Of a stretch of DNA of 64,000 nucleotides, positions 9,136 through 17,692 are shown one piece after another. Position 1 is the stretch's first letter. The number at the start of each line of letters is the position of its first letter. The translations under genes were made by a program, and so were the position numbers. The stretch comes from an uncultured Muribaculaceae bacterium. GTDB lineage: Bacteria > Bacteroidota > Bacteroidia > Bacteroidales > Muribaculaceae. The DNA lies in contig CAJUQP010000001.1 in NCBI GenBank assembly GCA_910588245.1, positions 186,001 through 250,000 of the forward strand. The letters are read 5' to 3'. A model generated the notes under the pieces. The model was not told where the DNA came from, made no database searches, and saw only the letters and a list, made by a program, of their open reading frames with translations.

Positions 9136-9178
9136 CATGCGCGCCGCCAGGGTATATAATACCATGACGGCGCGCATG
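9136..9178. terminator. bidirectional hairpin between ompA-like gene and nspC
   Basis: CATGCGCGCCG (9136-9146) pairs perfectly with CGGCGCGCATG (9168-9178). A second stem, GGTAT/ATACC (9151-9155 with 9159-9163), sits in its loop. It lies between two convergent genes and would fold in either transcript. There is no clear U-run, so it may act as a 3'-end stabiliser as well as a terminator. Confidence 0.65.
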
Positions 9179-9209
9179 CCAGCCATATCATGTATGATTT
9201 CTGTCATTA

Positions 9210-10349
9210 TCAGTCCATCCTGTCTCGATAATCCTCATAGGTGAATTCACGGAGCAACACCGGATCTCCATTGATAGGTTTGAACCATATTGACGGATGC
9301 TGTATGCCATTGAACATGTTTGTCTTCACGGTTGTGTAGTGATTCATGTCGAGAAGCGTCAGCCTTTTACCTGGTTCAAGTGGTTCGCTGAATCTCCAGT
9401 CGCCTACAAAGTCACCACTGAGACAGGAATTACCTCCGAGTCTGTAAGAAATCGCAGTATTATCTGTATCGGAAGCAGCCTCCGCAATAGCGGGACGATA
9501 AGGCATCTCGAGGCAATCCGGCATATGACATGCAAACGAGGCATCGATAATCGCAGTCCTTATACCTGCGTCCTCCACTACATCAAGCACTTGTGTGACA
9601 AGGTCTCCGGTTTGCCATGTAAATGCGCTGCCAGGTTCCATTATAAGTTTCATATCCGGAAATTCCTCATGCAAACCCTTCATGAGAGATATTAGATGCC
9701 CCGTATCATATCCCTCACGAGTCATGAGATGACCTCCTCCCATATTCAACCATTTAAGCTTCGGCAACCAGCCTCCGAACTGTGAACGCAAAGCATCAAG
9801 TACTTTCTCAAGATCATAGCTTGACGACTCACATAAGGCATGGAAATGAAATCCGTCAAGCCCCTCCGGTAATTCCGCAGGCAGATCAGATGCGTTCACA
9901 CCGAATCGGCTGCCTGGGATACAGGGATTGTATATGTCTGTTTCTATCACGCTGCAGTGGGGATTAACCCTGAGTCCACAAGATACTTTCCTTGGAGCCG
10001 TAAGGTTATATGTTTTCACAAGGGGATAATATTTATGGAATTGCGCGAGCGAATTGAAAGTAATATGGGTGCTCCCTTTTAAAAACAACGGAAATGTAGC
10101 GTCAGTGTATACAGGACAATAAGTGTGGACTTCGTCGCCAAGATACTCAAGAGACAACCTCAACTCATTGAGAGAACTCGCAGTGGAAGCCCTGACATAT
10201 TCCCCGATTATTGGTAAAGTCTTCCAAAGAGCATTAGCCTTAAATGCCATGATTATCTCAACATCACCTCTCTCGGCGACATCCTTTATAAGCTCCAGAT
10301 TCTTCCTGAGCTTCTCCTCATAGACTATATAATATGGAGTTGGAATCAT
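9210..10349 (-). CDS. nspC: carboxynorspermidine decarboxylase
   Basis: NspC is a PLP-dependent decarboxylase of the alanine-racemase fold. It produces norspermidine or spermidine from the carboxy-polyamine made by carboxynorspermidine dehydrogenase. The PLP lysine is in IIMAFKANALW near residue 33. CGLRVNPHCSVIETDIYNPC, the GGGHLMTREGYD phosphate-binding loop and the FHALCES segment are family features. The 379-residue length is normal. It follows the PcrA helicase by 24 bp in the same direction. The partner dehydrogenase is not in this window. Confidence 0.93.
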   Translation of the reverse strand: MIPTPYYIVYEEKLRKNLELIKDVAERGDVEIIMAFKANALWKTLPIIGEYVRASTASSLNELRLSLEYLGDEVHTYCPVYTDATFPLFLKGSTHITFNSLAQFHKYYPLVKTYNLTAPRKVSCGLRVNPHCSVIETDIYNPCIPGSRFGVNASDLPAELPEGLDGFHFHALCESSSYDLEKVLDALRSQFGGWLPKLKWLNMGGGHLMTREGYDTGHLISLMKGLHEEFPDMKLIMEPGSAFTWQTGDLVTQVLDVVEDAGIRTAIIDASFACHMPDCLEMPYRPAIAEAASDTDNTAISYRLGGNSCLSGDFVGDWRFSEPLEPGKRLTLLDMNHYTTVKTNMFNGIQHPSIWFKPINGDPVLLREFTYEDYRDRMD

Positions 10350-10373
10350 ATATATGTAAAGTTTACTGTGGTT

Positions 10374-12725
10374 TTATGATTGTAATATCTCAAATTTGGC
10401 AAATTTAAGCAGAAGTTTCTTTATACCGACAACACCAAAATCAACAGTTATCATATCCTCGCCCGACAATTGAGAGATCTTCAATATAGTTCCTTTCCCG
10501 AATCTGTCATGACGTATCGACATGCCCGTATTGAGTTCATCGGAGCTATGTTGTGGCTTAATGGAAGACATATTCTGCAAGCCTCCAATCCTGCTCATAT
10601 GGGTTTCCGAAGAGCCACGAGACAAAGAACCTGAGGGATGATGATATTTCCCATTATTGACATTATTTCTTTTGAAAGATGGTGCCGTATAGTTAGCGAC
10701 AGGATTTATGAAAGGTGATGGCTCGCCGGCCATATTGCTCGAAAGCTTCAGATGAAGGAATCTCGTGTCAATGTCGCTTAGGAAACGCGAAGGACTGGTC
10801 ATTACCGTCTGGCCGTTGCGGAAACGACTCCCGGCATAGGTAAGCGTGCACGTTGTCCTTGCCCTCGTTATGGCAACATAAAGGAGACGCCTTTCCTCCT
10901 CAACCTGTGCCAAAGAATCCTGACTCATTGCGGAAGGGAAAAGATCTTCCTCGACTCCCACAATATAAACATGTTTGAATTCCAAGCCCTTGGCAGCATG
11001 TACGGTCATCAGTGTCACCTTTGGCATATCATCGTCATCAGCCTGATCCTGATCCGTAGCGAGCATAACCTCCGACAGAAATGATTTCATATCCTGATCG
11101 CCTTCACCGGTCTGTTCGCGGAGCTCCACAAAATCCTTTAGTCCGGCAAGAATCTCTGAAAGATTTTCTTGCCTGCTTATGCTTTCAGGGGTTGAATCAT
11201 GGGCAAGTAAAGTCAGTAGGCCAGTACGGTTGTATATGAGCTGACCCAGTTCATATGCATTTGCACCCTTGTCGTTGTCATTTATAAAGAGCTGGATGAG
11301 CTCCCTGAAATTATTCAGCTTCGCAATCGTACCGGCATTAAGGCCGCCAGCTTTCATATCAGCATTGCATATCACTTGCCATAAGCTTGATGAAGATGCT
11401 GAAGCAAGTGCATGAAGTTTTTTCATGGTTGTCTCTCCAATGCCTCTGGCAGGATAATTGATGATTCGTTTAAGTGCCTCGTCGTCATCGGGATTTACGC
11501 TCATACGGAAATAAGCCACCATATCCTTGACCTCTTTTCTCTGATAAAACGATAGTCCGCCATAGATACGATAGGGGATCGCTCGTTTTCTCAATGATTC
11601 CTCAAGCACACGCGACTGCGCGTTGGTGCGGTAAAGCACAGCATAATCATCATAACTGTCATGACCAATAAGCTTAGACTGGTTGATCATATTTGCAACC
11701 ATGAAAGCCTCTTCCATATCGCTGTATGTCTTTACAACATCTATACGGTCGCCCTTTTCATTTTCACTATACACGTTTTTGGGCATTTGCCGAGTGTTTT
11801 TCGCTATCAGACTTCCCGCCGCGTCGATGATGTTCTGCGTAGACCTGTAATTCCTTTCAAGTTTGAAAATCCTCAGACCTGGATATTTTTTTTCAAGATT
11901 AAGTATATTGGATATGTCGGCTCCACGGAAAGAATATATACTTTGTGCGTCGTCGCCAACCACACATAGACGGTTCTGCTTCCCAGCAAGCTGTGAAATT
12001 ATTAAATGTTGTGCGAAATTCGTATCCTGGTATTCATCCACAAGTATATAGCGGAAAAACTCCTGATAATGACGGCAGATGTCGGGGAAATCTCGCAGCA
12101 GCATGTTCATGTACACCAGAATATCGTCAAAATCCATGGCATTCGCGATATGGCACCGCTCGCAATAGGCCTTAAAGATCTCTCCGGTCATAGGTCTTTT
12201 CGCTTTCCGGTCTGCTTCATAATTGTCACGATCCTGGATATACTGTTCAGGCATTATCATGGCGTTTTTCGCATTAGATATAACGGATGCGAGAGTAGCA
12301 GGCTTGTAAATCTTTTCATCAAGCCCATAATCCTTGATAATCATCTTGATCAGCGAACGCGAATCGGCGGTATCGTAGATTGTAAAGCCTGATCGGAACC
12401 CAAGCTCATCCGCATGCCTGCGTAATATACGGAGAAAAATAGAGTGGAACGTGCCCATCCAGAGACGCGATGCGACTCTGTCACCAACAATTTCCGTGAT
12501 TCTCTGTTTCATTTCACGAGCAGCCTTGTTAGTGAACGTAAGAGCGAGAATGCGGTAAGGTTCGTATCCGTTGCGAAGAAGATCTACAACCTTGTAGGTC
12601 AACACACGGGTTTTCCCAGACCCTGCGCCGGCAATGACAAGCGATGGTCCATCTTTATACTCCACGGCTTCTCTCTGTTGATCATTGAGAAGATCAAGAT
12701 AATTATAGTTGGGTGATTCTTGCAT
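10374..12725 (-). CDS. pcrA: UvrD/PcrA-type DNA helicase
   Basis: This is a superfamily 1A 3'-5' helicase that removes UvrC/UvrB complexes and RecA filaments and can act on stalled RNA polymerase. The motifs are complete: GAGSGKTRV near residue 33, TFTNKAAREMKQRI, VDEYQDTN, VGDDAQSIYSFRGAD, the TVHAAKGLEF motif V and LLYVAITRA motif VI. The C-terminus (FGKGTILKIS...VDFG...KKLLLKFAKFEIL) resembles the Tudor-like RNA-polymerase-binding domain of PcrA. The frame opens at a TTG at 12761, but the ATG at 12725 gives the family-like start just before LNDQQREAV; this yields 783 residues. Confidence 0.93.
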   Translation of the reverse strand: MQESPNYNYLDLLNDQQREAVEYKDGPSLVIAGAGSGKTRVLTYKVVDLLRNGYEPYRILALTFTNKAAREMKQRITEIVGDRVASRLWMGTFHSIFLRILRRHADELGFRSGFTIYDTADSRSLIKMIIKDYGLDEKIYKPATLASVISNAKNAMIMPEQYIQDRDNYEADRKAKRPMTGEIFKAYCERCHIANAMDFDDILVYMNMLLRDFPDICRHYQEFFRYILVDEYQDTNFAQHLIISQLAGKQNRLCVVGDDAQSIYSFRGADISNILNLEKKYPGLRIFKLERNYRSTQNIIDAAGSLIAKNTRQMPKNVYSENEKGDRIDVVKTYSDMEEAFMVANMINQSKLIGHDSYDDYAVLYRTNAQSRVLEESLRKRAIPYRIYGGLSFYQRKEVKDMVAYFRMSVNPDDDEALKRIINYPARGIGETTMKKLHALASASSSSLWQVICNADMKAGGLNAGTIAKLNNFRELIQLFINDNDKGANAYELGQLIYNRTGLLTLLAHDSTPESISRQENLSEILAGLKDFVELREQTGEGDQDMKSFLSEVMLATDQDQADDDDMPKVTLMTVHAAKGLEFKHVYIVGVEEDLFPSAMSQDSLAQVEEERRLLYVAITRARTTCTLTYAGSRFRNGQTVMTSPSRFLSDIDTRFLHLKLSSNMAGEPSPFINPVANYTAPSFKRNNVNNGKYHHPSGSLSRGSSETHMSRIGGLQNMSSIKPQHSSDELNTGMSIRHDRFGKGTILKISQLSGEDMITVDFGVVGIKKLLLKFAKFEILQS

Positions 12726-12906
12726 TTTCAGTATCTGAAGTATGACAGAATATTGTTCCAATATTCTGTGAAAAATATCGTGTCAAAACCCATAAATAAA
12801 TAACATTATTCACGCAAAAAAATCTTACTTTCGGAAGTAGATTATTCAATTGTCTCGATGACATATTCGATTCGGAGAACACGGTGTGATGGAGACACAG
12901 GATTAA

Positions 12907-13389
12907 TTATCGCTCCAGCTGGGAATATACTGGCACGGAGGGTAAGAAATTATATGAGCGGTTGGCATAATCCATACGGCAGCAATAATGTCTCAATCCG
13001 TTAGTCACCGTAAGATATCTTGCATGCAACACCATATTGTATCTCACAATCTGATCAAAGACTTGCTGGGTGATTTCCACATCGGGAGCCTTGTATTCCA
13101 CTATCATGAAAGGACTGCCGTCTGGATTGAACACTACAGTATCACATCGTTTTTTAGTGCCATTAAGATTTATTCCTATTTCATTTGCCATCAATGATGA
13201 CGGATAAGCAAGATAATCTATCATCCATGCTATGAAATTTTGTCTGACGTATTCCTCCGGAGTAAGTACGACATGTTTTTTTCTCAAGCGATCGAATACC
13301 TTTATAACACCATTGCCCCGGCTCAGACGCAACTGGGCCGGGGGAAGATTAAGCGGTATGAATTCGTTTTCTCCTTTTACAGAAGACAT
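12907..13389 (-). CDS. orphan HsdR_N-domain protein (PD-(D/E)XK nuclease fold)
   Basis: This 160-residue protein matches the N-terminal nuclease domain of type I restriction HsdR subunits, but no helicase, HsdM or HsdS gene is nearby. The catalytic residues are visible as D in DTVVFNPDG and the E-x-K of MIVEYKAPD; an upstream ERVRQ-like helix (EEYVRQNFIAWMIDYL) is also typical. Such stand-alone proteins are widespread in Bacteroidetes and are not functional restriction systems by themselves. Its ATG directly abuts the stop codon of the S1/P1 nuclease gene, so the two are one transcript. Confidence 0.82.
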   Translation of the reverse strand: MSSVKGENEFIPLNLPPAQLRLSRGNGVIKVFDRLRKKHVVLTPEEYVRQNFIAWMIDYLAYPSSLMANEIGINLNGTKKRCDTVVFNPDGSPFMIVEYKAPDVEITQQVFDQIVRYNMVLHARYLTVTNGLRHYCCRMDYANRSYNFLPSVPVYSQLER

Positions 13390-14205
13390 TTATTTCTTTA
13401 TGAATGAATTTTTCGGCTTATATTGCGAATCGAAAATGGAGTTTAGCACGTCAGCGAGACGCAGCCCCCCTTTAAGGAACTGTGTCTCGACAAAAGGAGC
13501 CCAGCCAGCCACATAATCATAACTGATTTTTGAATCCTCAGGAGTCCTGTTGTAGACTTCCGTGCAAATATTGAAAGTCTCTTTAGCCCATTTTGCCGGG
13601 GTACCACCTGCGACCACGAAATCCTCCTGTTCGTCATTCAGCCGGTCTATCTGCTGCTGCCATTCCGTATAACTCCATTTGTGAGCTGATTCCGGCAGAG
13701 AGGAATCCCATACGGAATGGATATTGGAATCTTTCCCAAAATATTTAACCGACCACCGGTTACCCCCGAGATCAGAGGCATGACCGATATGCATAGGCTG
13801 ATGAATATCACCAAGAAGATGAACAACAATCTTCAAGGCAAGTTGTTTTTGCTCTCTCGTAGCATCTCTGTCCTGAAGTATCTTTACCTGCTCCTCTATG
13901 GCTCTCACAACATCCCCTGTAGGAAGAAGTGGAGCATCTTCGAAAGCTACGCCGGCATCTATATTTTTGTAATGCCAAGTTTTTGTATAGGCATATTCCG
14001 GCGTATGCGAGGCATTGTCAAGCCAATTGGCATAATACACGATTGACTTGCCGTCGAGCAGTTCCTCACATAATGCCTTGGTTATAGGAGTCAGATGGTT
14101 TTCCGCTATAAAGGCGGTTGTGTCATGGCCCTTCTGGCCCCAGGGGTACATAGGGAAAGCAAATAGACCCAATATGCCCGCGGTCAGTATTGTTTTGGTA
14201 TTCAT
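13390..14205 (-). CDS. S1/P1 family zinc-dependent nuclease, secreted
   Basis: S1/P1 nucleases cleave single-stranded DNA and RNA using three zinc ions. The 271-residue protein has a signal peptide of about 20 residues, after which the mature start would be the zinc-binding Trp (WGQKGHDTTAFIAENHL). The central zinc motif HLLGDIHQPMHIGHASDLGGN and the following WDSSLPES segment are characteristic. It would be exported, probably to scavenge nucleic acids. It is followed immediately by the HsdR_N gene. Confidence 0.92.
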   Translation of the reverse strand: MNTKTILTAGILGLFAFPMYPWGQKGHDTTAFIAENHLTPITKALCEELLDGKSIVYYANWLDNASHTPEYAYTKTWHYKNIDAGVAFEDAPLLPTGDVVRAIEEQVKILQDRDATREQKQLALKIVVHLLGDIHQPMHIGHASDLGGNRWSVKYFGKDSNIHSVWDSSLPESAHKWSYTEWQQQIDRLNDEQEDFVVAGGTPAKWAKETFNICTEVYNRTPEDSKISYDYVAGWAPFVETQFLKGGLRLADVLNSIFDSQYKPKNSFIKK

Positions 14206-14559
14206 TGATGTGTGTTACTCTGATTACTAATCGAAACAATTTATTGAAGAATGATCGGTGTCTTATAATAAATGCGACCGACAAAGCGATACTATTCTAA
14301 GGCACCAAATCAGCCTATCCTCCTACAAAATTAATTAATTTTTTCTATATATCTCTCCTTGAAGATCTTTTTTTGCAAATAATACTCCTTGCGTGTTGCA
14401 AATCAGAATAATTAACACTATCTTTGTTTCAATAAGTAGGAGTCTTGATTTATTTTGTCCTCCCGGCTTCCGGAGCGACAAAACTGCTCCACTATAAATT
14501 TGACAATTGAAAAAGATATAGCTAAAAGTTTCATAACACTAACAATTAAAAAAATATAT
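14206..14559. other. AT-rich divergent intergenic region
   Basis: This 354-bp gap separates the S1/P1 nuclease (minus) from the GNAT gene (plus). It holds a plus-strand promoter (14395-14426) and a minus-strand -7-like box TAATTTTG (14333-14326) without a good -33 element. A reading frame open from 14455 joins the GNAT gene, but its first 35 codons are not family-like. Nothing else is evident. Confidence 0.5.
14395..14426 (+). promoter_or_regulatory. promoter of the GNAT gene
   Basis: GTTG (14395-14398), 20 bp, then TATCTTTG (14419-14426) fits the Bacteroidetes consensus. The predicted start near 14432 leaves a leader of about 128 nt. Confidence 0.6.
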
Positions 14560-15843
14560 ATGGACACTCAAGATCTCAAAGACAAAATGATGAAATTATG
14601 GAAAACTACTTTTCATGATTCAGACGAATATATATCATTGATTTTTGACAACTATTTCAATACAGAATATCTGGAATATTATGAAGAGAATGGAAAACTG
14701 ATTTCCGCTCTTTTGGGAGTGCCATATTTTTTCGGAAACGGGAAACAGAATATAAAGGGACTTTATCTATGCGGACTTGCCACTTTAGAAGAATACAGAC
14801 ATCGAGGAATTATGGACAACCTTATGAGAAAAATAAACACAAAAGCATATACAGATGGGGTTCATATAACATTCCTGGTTCCTGCATCTGACATACTAAG
14901 AAAATACTACTTCGGAAAAGGATATTCTAACTCTATGTATACTGTAGAAGATCGTTATACAGACATACATGATTTTAACAACGATTATCAGTCAATACTT
15001 AGTAAAGAAGACGAGAGAATAATCGCGCTTAAAACGCGATATTATGAAAGCCTTTTTGTAGATAAACTTGAAATCAATAAATCCGAAATAGTAAAGGAGA
15101 CTATCGAATATATTAAGAGATATGAGGAAAGTGGATTCAAGTTTTTTTCACTTATTCATTCGGGTAAAGATATCGCTATTACATTTCAAGAAAACGCAAT
15201 ATCCGGAGGTGATATTTTAGTATGTCGTACTCCTGATAACAAGATTACCGGAGTTGCATTCATTACATTTGATGAACGTAAAAGAATAATTATACCCAAG
15301 CTATATCATGATGACAATTGTTCATATTTCCGTCTGCTTGATGCTACCAAGAAAAAGTATCCCGGATCTTCGATGAGTGTGAAATGCTATCCCGAAGAAA
15401 CCGACAGAAGAATCTTATGGTCGAAGGTGTATGGAGCTGCGAATCCGGATGGGGGCATGTTAGGGGGGTCATATGGTGTGGCGGAAAGAATATATGATGT
15501 CAACCGCCATGCCAAACCATATGGTATGAGCAGAATTCTGAACTATCGCGAGATTCTAAAAATCCTGGCCGAATGGCGGAAAGATTGCAAATTTTCGATT
15601 CTCGTGAAAGATGTGGAGGAAGAGGGAAATTATCTGAAATGCGATGCAGACAGTGGTATTACAAATTTCGAAACCATCCCAGCTTCAGAAATCGACAAAT
15701 GGCGACACAATTCAAGGTATACAATTCTTAAGAAGCAAGATCTGACTGAAATTCTATTTAGAAAAAAAGATAGCAACAATCTAATAATGGATGCACTCGG
15801 TATACCCAGATTGACACTCAACATGTCGCTTCTTCTGGACTAA
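14560..15843 (+). CDS. GNAT-family N-acetyltransferase
   Basis: This 427-residue protein is an acyl-CoA-dependent acetyltransferase of unknown substrate. The acetyl-CoA-binding motif A is in the segment LATLEEYRHRGIMDNLMRK near residue 80, followed by a typical FLVPASDILRKYYFGKGY beta-bulge region. The remaining ~280 residues form one or more further domains; the overall two-part layout recalls Eis-like enzymes. The ATG at 14560 is chosen over a frame extension from 14455. The gene is visibly richer in A and T than the housekeeping genes either side, in keeping with an accessory origin. Confidence 0.78.
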   Translation: MDTQDLKDKMMKLWKTTFHDSDEYISLIFDNYFNTEYLEYYEENGKLISALLGVPYFFGNGKQNIKGLYLCGLATLEEYRHRGIMDNLMRKINTKAYTDGVHITFLVPASDILRKYYFGKGYSNSMYTVEDRYTDIHDFNNDYQSILSKEDERIIALKTRYYESLFVDKLEINKSEIVKETIEYIKRYEESGFKFFSLIHSGKDIAITFQENAISGGDILVCRTPDNKITGVAFITFDERKRIIIPKLYHDDNCSYFRLLDATKKKYPGSSMSVKCYPEETDRRILWSKVYGAANPDGGMLGGSYGVAERIYDVNRHAKPYGMSRILNYREILKILAEWRKDCKFSILVKDVEEEGNYLKCDADSGITNFETIPASEIDKWRHNSRYTILKKQDLTEILFRKKDSNNLIMDALGIPRLTLNMSLLLD

Positions 15844-15968
15844 ATGATTACTGACTCATAGCGTTTCATCCGAATCCCAAATATCGTCTTAAGTTACCTT
15901 AAGTCCGACACTTTTTTAGTTAAAATCCAATTTAGACTTATTCTAATAAATTTATCCAACCATTTAAG

Positions 15969-16006
15969 AATGGACTAACCTTCTTATTTTACAAGGTTAG
16001 TCCATT
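15969..16006. terminator. stem-loop after the GNAT gene
   Basis: AATGGACTAACCTT (15969-15982) pairs perfectly with AAGGTTAGTCCATT (15993-16006) around a 10-nt loop. It is 125 bp after the GNAT stop and is flanked by A/T runs, so it could end transcription from either side. It overlaps the possible minus-strand gene remnant. Confidence 0.6.
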
Positions 16007-16791
16007 ATATTTAATCTGAATCCCCAGACATTTGCAGACTTTCATTACAGCAATCTTAGGATCACCGACTTATTAATAAACATAAAGCATAGCTTTTACT
16101 ATTTGTCAGTTTGACGGACAAAAAATAAAATCACATCATGCTGCTGCATCTCAATGCATTATGTCCTTAATCTGCAAAAATAACCCCAACGAGATTCCAG
16201 TGCGTGGCTAACTCTGCCTAGTGGGAAGCAAAAATCATATCTTTTTGATCTGGCTAATCCAGCAATCTATATAAATGCATATAGGCGTATTATTCTATCA
16301 GCTTAAGCGAAATGTAAATTGTTCTATTTTCTCACATATCGTTTTTAATAGGAGAGGGGAGGGGGCAAATTTACATTTTTAAGATAACAACTGCAACTTT
16401 AACAAATCAATCACAACAAAATCTGATACAATATCAAATTTATCAAGAATTAGCATCAACAATTCTACAACAAAAACGATGTCGGATTTGCATTTCACAA
16501 TACCAAACACTATTGGCACAAATGTAAAAATATTGCATTAACATACATTCACATAATACATAAATCACTAAATTACAATTATATGCAATTAATTCTTAAT
16601 GTAGGCTGTGGAATATAAACCAAAAATATAAGCTTTCCAACTATAATACCTCTAAAGTCGATACAAACACTCGGATAATCAACTGAAAACACTTATTTAT
16701 ATAAAGAAGTAAATTAAACAGCAGTCTATATTTGTATACAATTCCTTTTTGCAAATTCATCTTTAGTTGCATAACATTTTGCAATTATAAA

Positions 16792-16823
16792 TTTGTTTTT
16801 TTGAATTGTTTTTCGTATTTTTG
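16792..16823 (+). promoter_or_regulatory. promoter of the XRE regulator
   Basis: TTTG (16792-16795), exactly 20 bp, then TATTTTTG (16816-16823): a full match to the Bacteroidetes consensus. The start would be near 16829, some 25 nt before the ATG. TTGCA repeats around 16750-16825 could be binding sites for the regulator itself. Confidence 0.7.
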
Positions 16824-16853
16824 CAAAGATAAAATTTAAGATTCTAAACAGCC

Positions 16854-17480
16854 ATGCAGGAAGACAATATCGCAATTCGTCTAAAATTCCTAATTCAGGA
16901 ATTAGGGATAAACAACTCGGTTTTCGCAGAAAACTGTGGAATATCCCGTGCAACCCTTTCTCAGATGCTTACAGGACGAAATAAAAAGATCAGCGATATA
17001 ATAATTGGGCAGATTCATAAAGCGTATCCCTCTCTCTCTATTATGTGGCTTCTTTTCAACGAAGGTGATATGTGGTTAGGCACTCCTCCTTCTGATTCAA
17101 ATCCAGATCCAGATCCAGATGAACAAGAAGCATGCGCTGGCATCGATGATACGAATGACTTCAATATAATCGGCCCAACTGAGAGAGAAAACGTCTCCAT
17201 CAAACGTAACAGCTCTGATGAAACCTCTCAAAATGGCTCTGAGAATCCGGATTTCCGTACGACCGCACGCCCGCATCTTATAAAGCAGAAGGAAAACGGC
17301 CTTAATCAAGGTCAAAACACCCCTCAACATCTTATGGAGGAGAACGTTAACGATCTTGGCAAAAACTTCTGTAATTTTAACAAAATAGAAAATTATATAC
17401 CTAAAACTCGCAAAGTGGTACAGATTACTATATATTATGATGATTCAACCTTTGAATCCTTCTATCCAAAGAACCATTAA
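16854..17480 (+). CDS. XRE-type helix-turn-helix regulator
   Basis: This 208-residue protein has an N-terminal helix-turn-helix domain of the Cro/repressor type at about residues 7-62 (FAENCGISRATLSQMLTGR is the HTH core). A Pro-Ser-Asp linker with a short DPDPDPDE repeat and a long polar Asn/Ser/Glu-rich middle follow. The last 25 residues form a compact segment with KTRKVVQITIYYDDSTFESF, probably a small conserved C-terminal motif. There is no peptidase domain, so it is not a LexA/CI-type self-cleaving repressor. Its own promoter is close upstream, and it probably controls itself and neighbouring genes. Confidence 0.78.
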   Translation: MQEDNIAIRLKFLIQELGINNSVFAENCGISRATLSQMLTGRNKKISDIIIGQIHKAYPSLSIMWLLFNEGDMWLGTPPSDSNPDPDPDEQEACAGIDDTNDFNIIGPTERENVSIKRNSSDETSQNGSENPDFRTTARPHLIKQKENGLNQGQNTPQHLMEENVNDLGKNFCNFNKIENYIPKTRKVVQITIYYDDSTFESFYPKNH

Positions 17481-17631
17481 TCATTTTCGACTCTTTGTAT
17501 AGGTTTTCCATTACCCAAGTCAAGACAATAAGCAGCCATATCCAATCGTTATCAATAGATGTGACATTGGCGCATGGTTCTGTCGCCGTTCCTCTTGATA
17601 TCCATTATGGGTGCCTACAGCATATGATCAG

Positions 17632-17677
17632 GATCTGCATCAGAATCACATTTAACTTGTAATTCAAGATGCAGATC
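17632..17677. repeat. 10-bp inverted repeat just before the CHU_C protein start
   Basis: GATCTGCATC (17632-17641) pairs with GATGCAGATC (17668-17677). The right arm contains the ATG at 17669, while the next in-frame ATG (17693) is left free 15 bp downstream. In RNA the hairpin would hide the upstream ATG, which favours 17693 as the start. Confidence 0.5.
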
Positions 17678-17692
17678 TTTTCATTATATAGA

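Larger units (their letters stand above)
15844..16853. other. 1-kb AT-rich region without a convincing gene
   Basis: I see no intact gene here. The region holds a 14-bp stem-loop (15969-16006), a possible decayed HTH-protein tail on the minus strand (15989-16069, about 26 codons ending with a stop and preceded by two stops), and the promoter of the XRE gene at its right end. The rest is low-complexity AT-rich sequence with a short G-rich run near 16350. Confidence 0.5.

Noticed and set aside
12907..13389. A type I restriction system
   Set aside because: Only the N-terminal nuclease domain is present; no HsdM, HsdS or helicase part is nearby.
16321..16380. G-rich run (AGGAGAGGGGAGGGGG) as a ribosome binding site or quadruplex gene start
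   Set aside because: No start codon or open frame follows, and one run alone is weak evidence for a functional quadruplex.
17097..17126. DPDPDPD repeat as a tandem-repeat or CRISPR-like signal
   Set aside because: Only a short six-base unit inside the XRE linker; there are no spacers.
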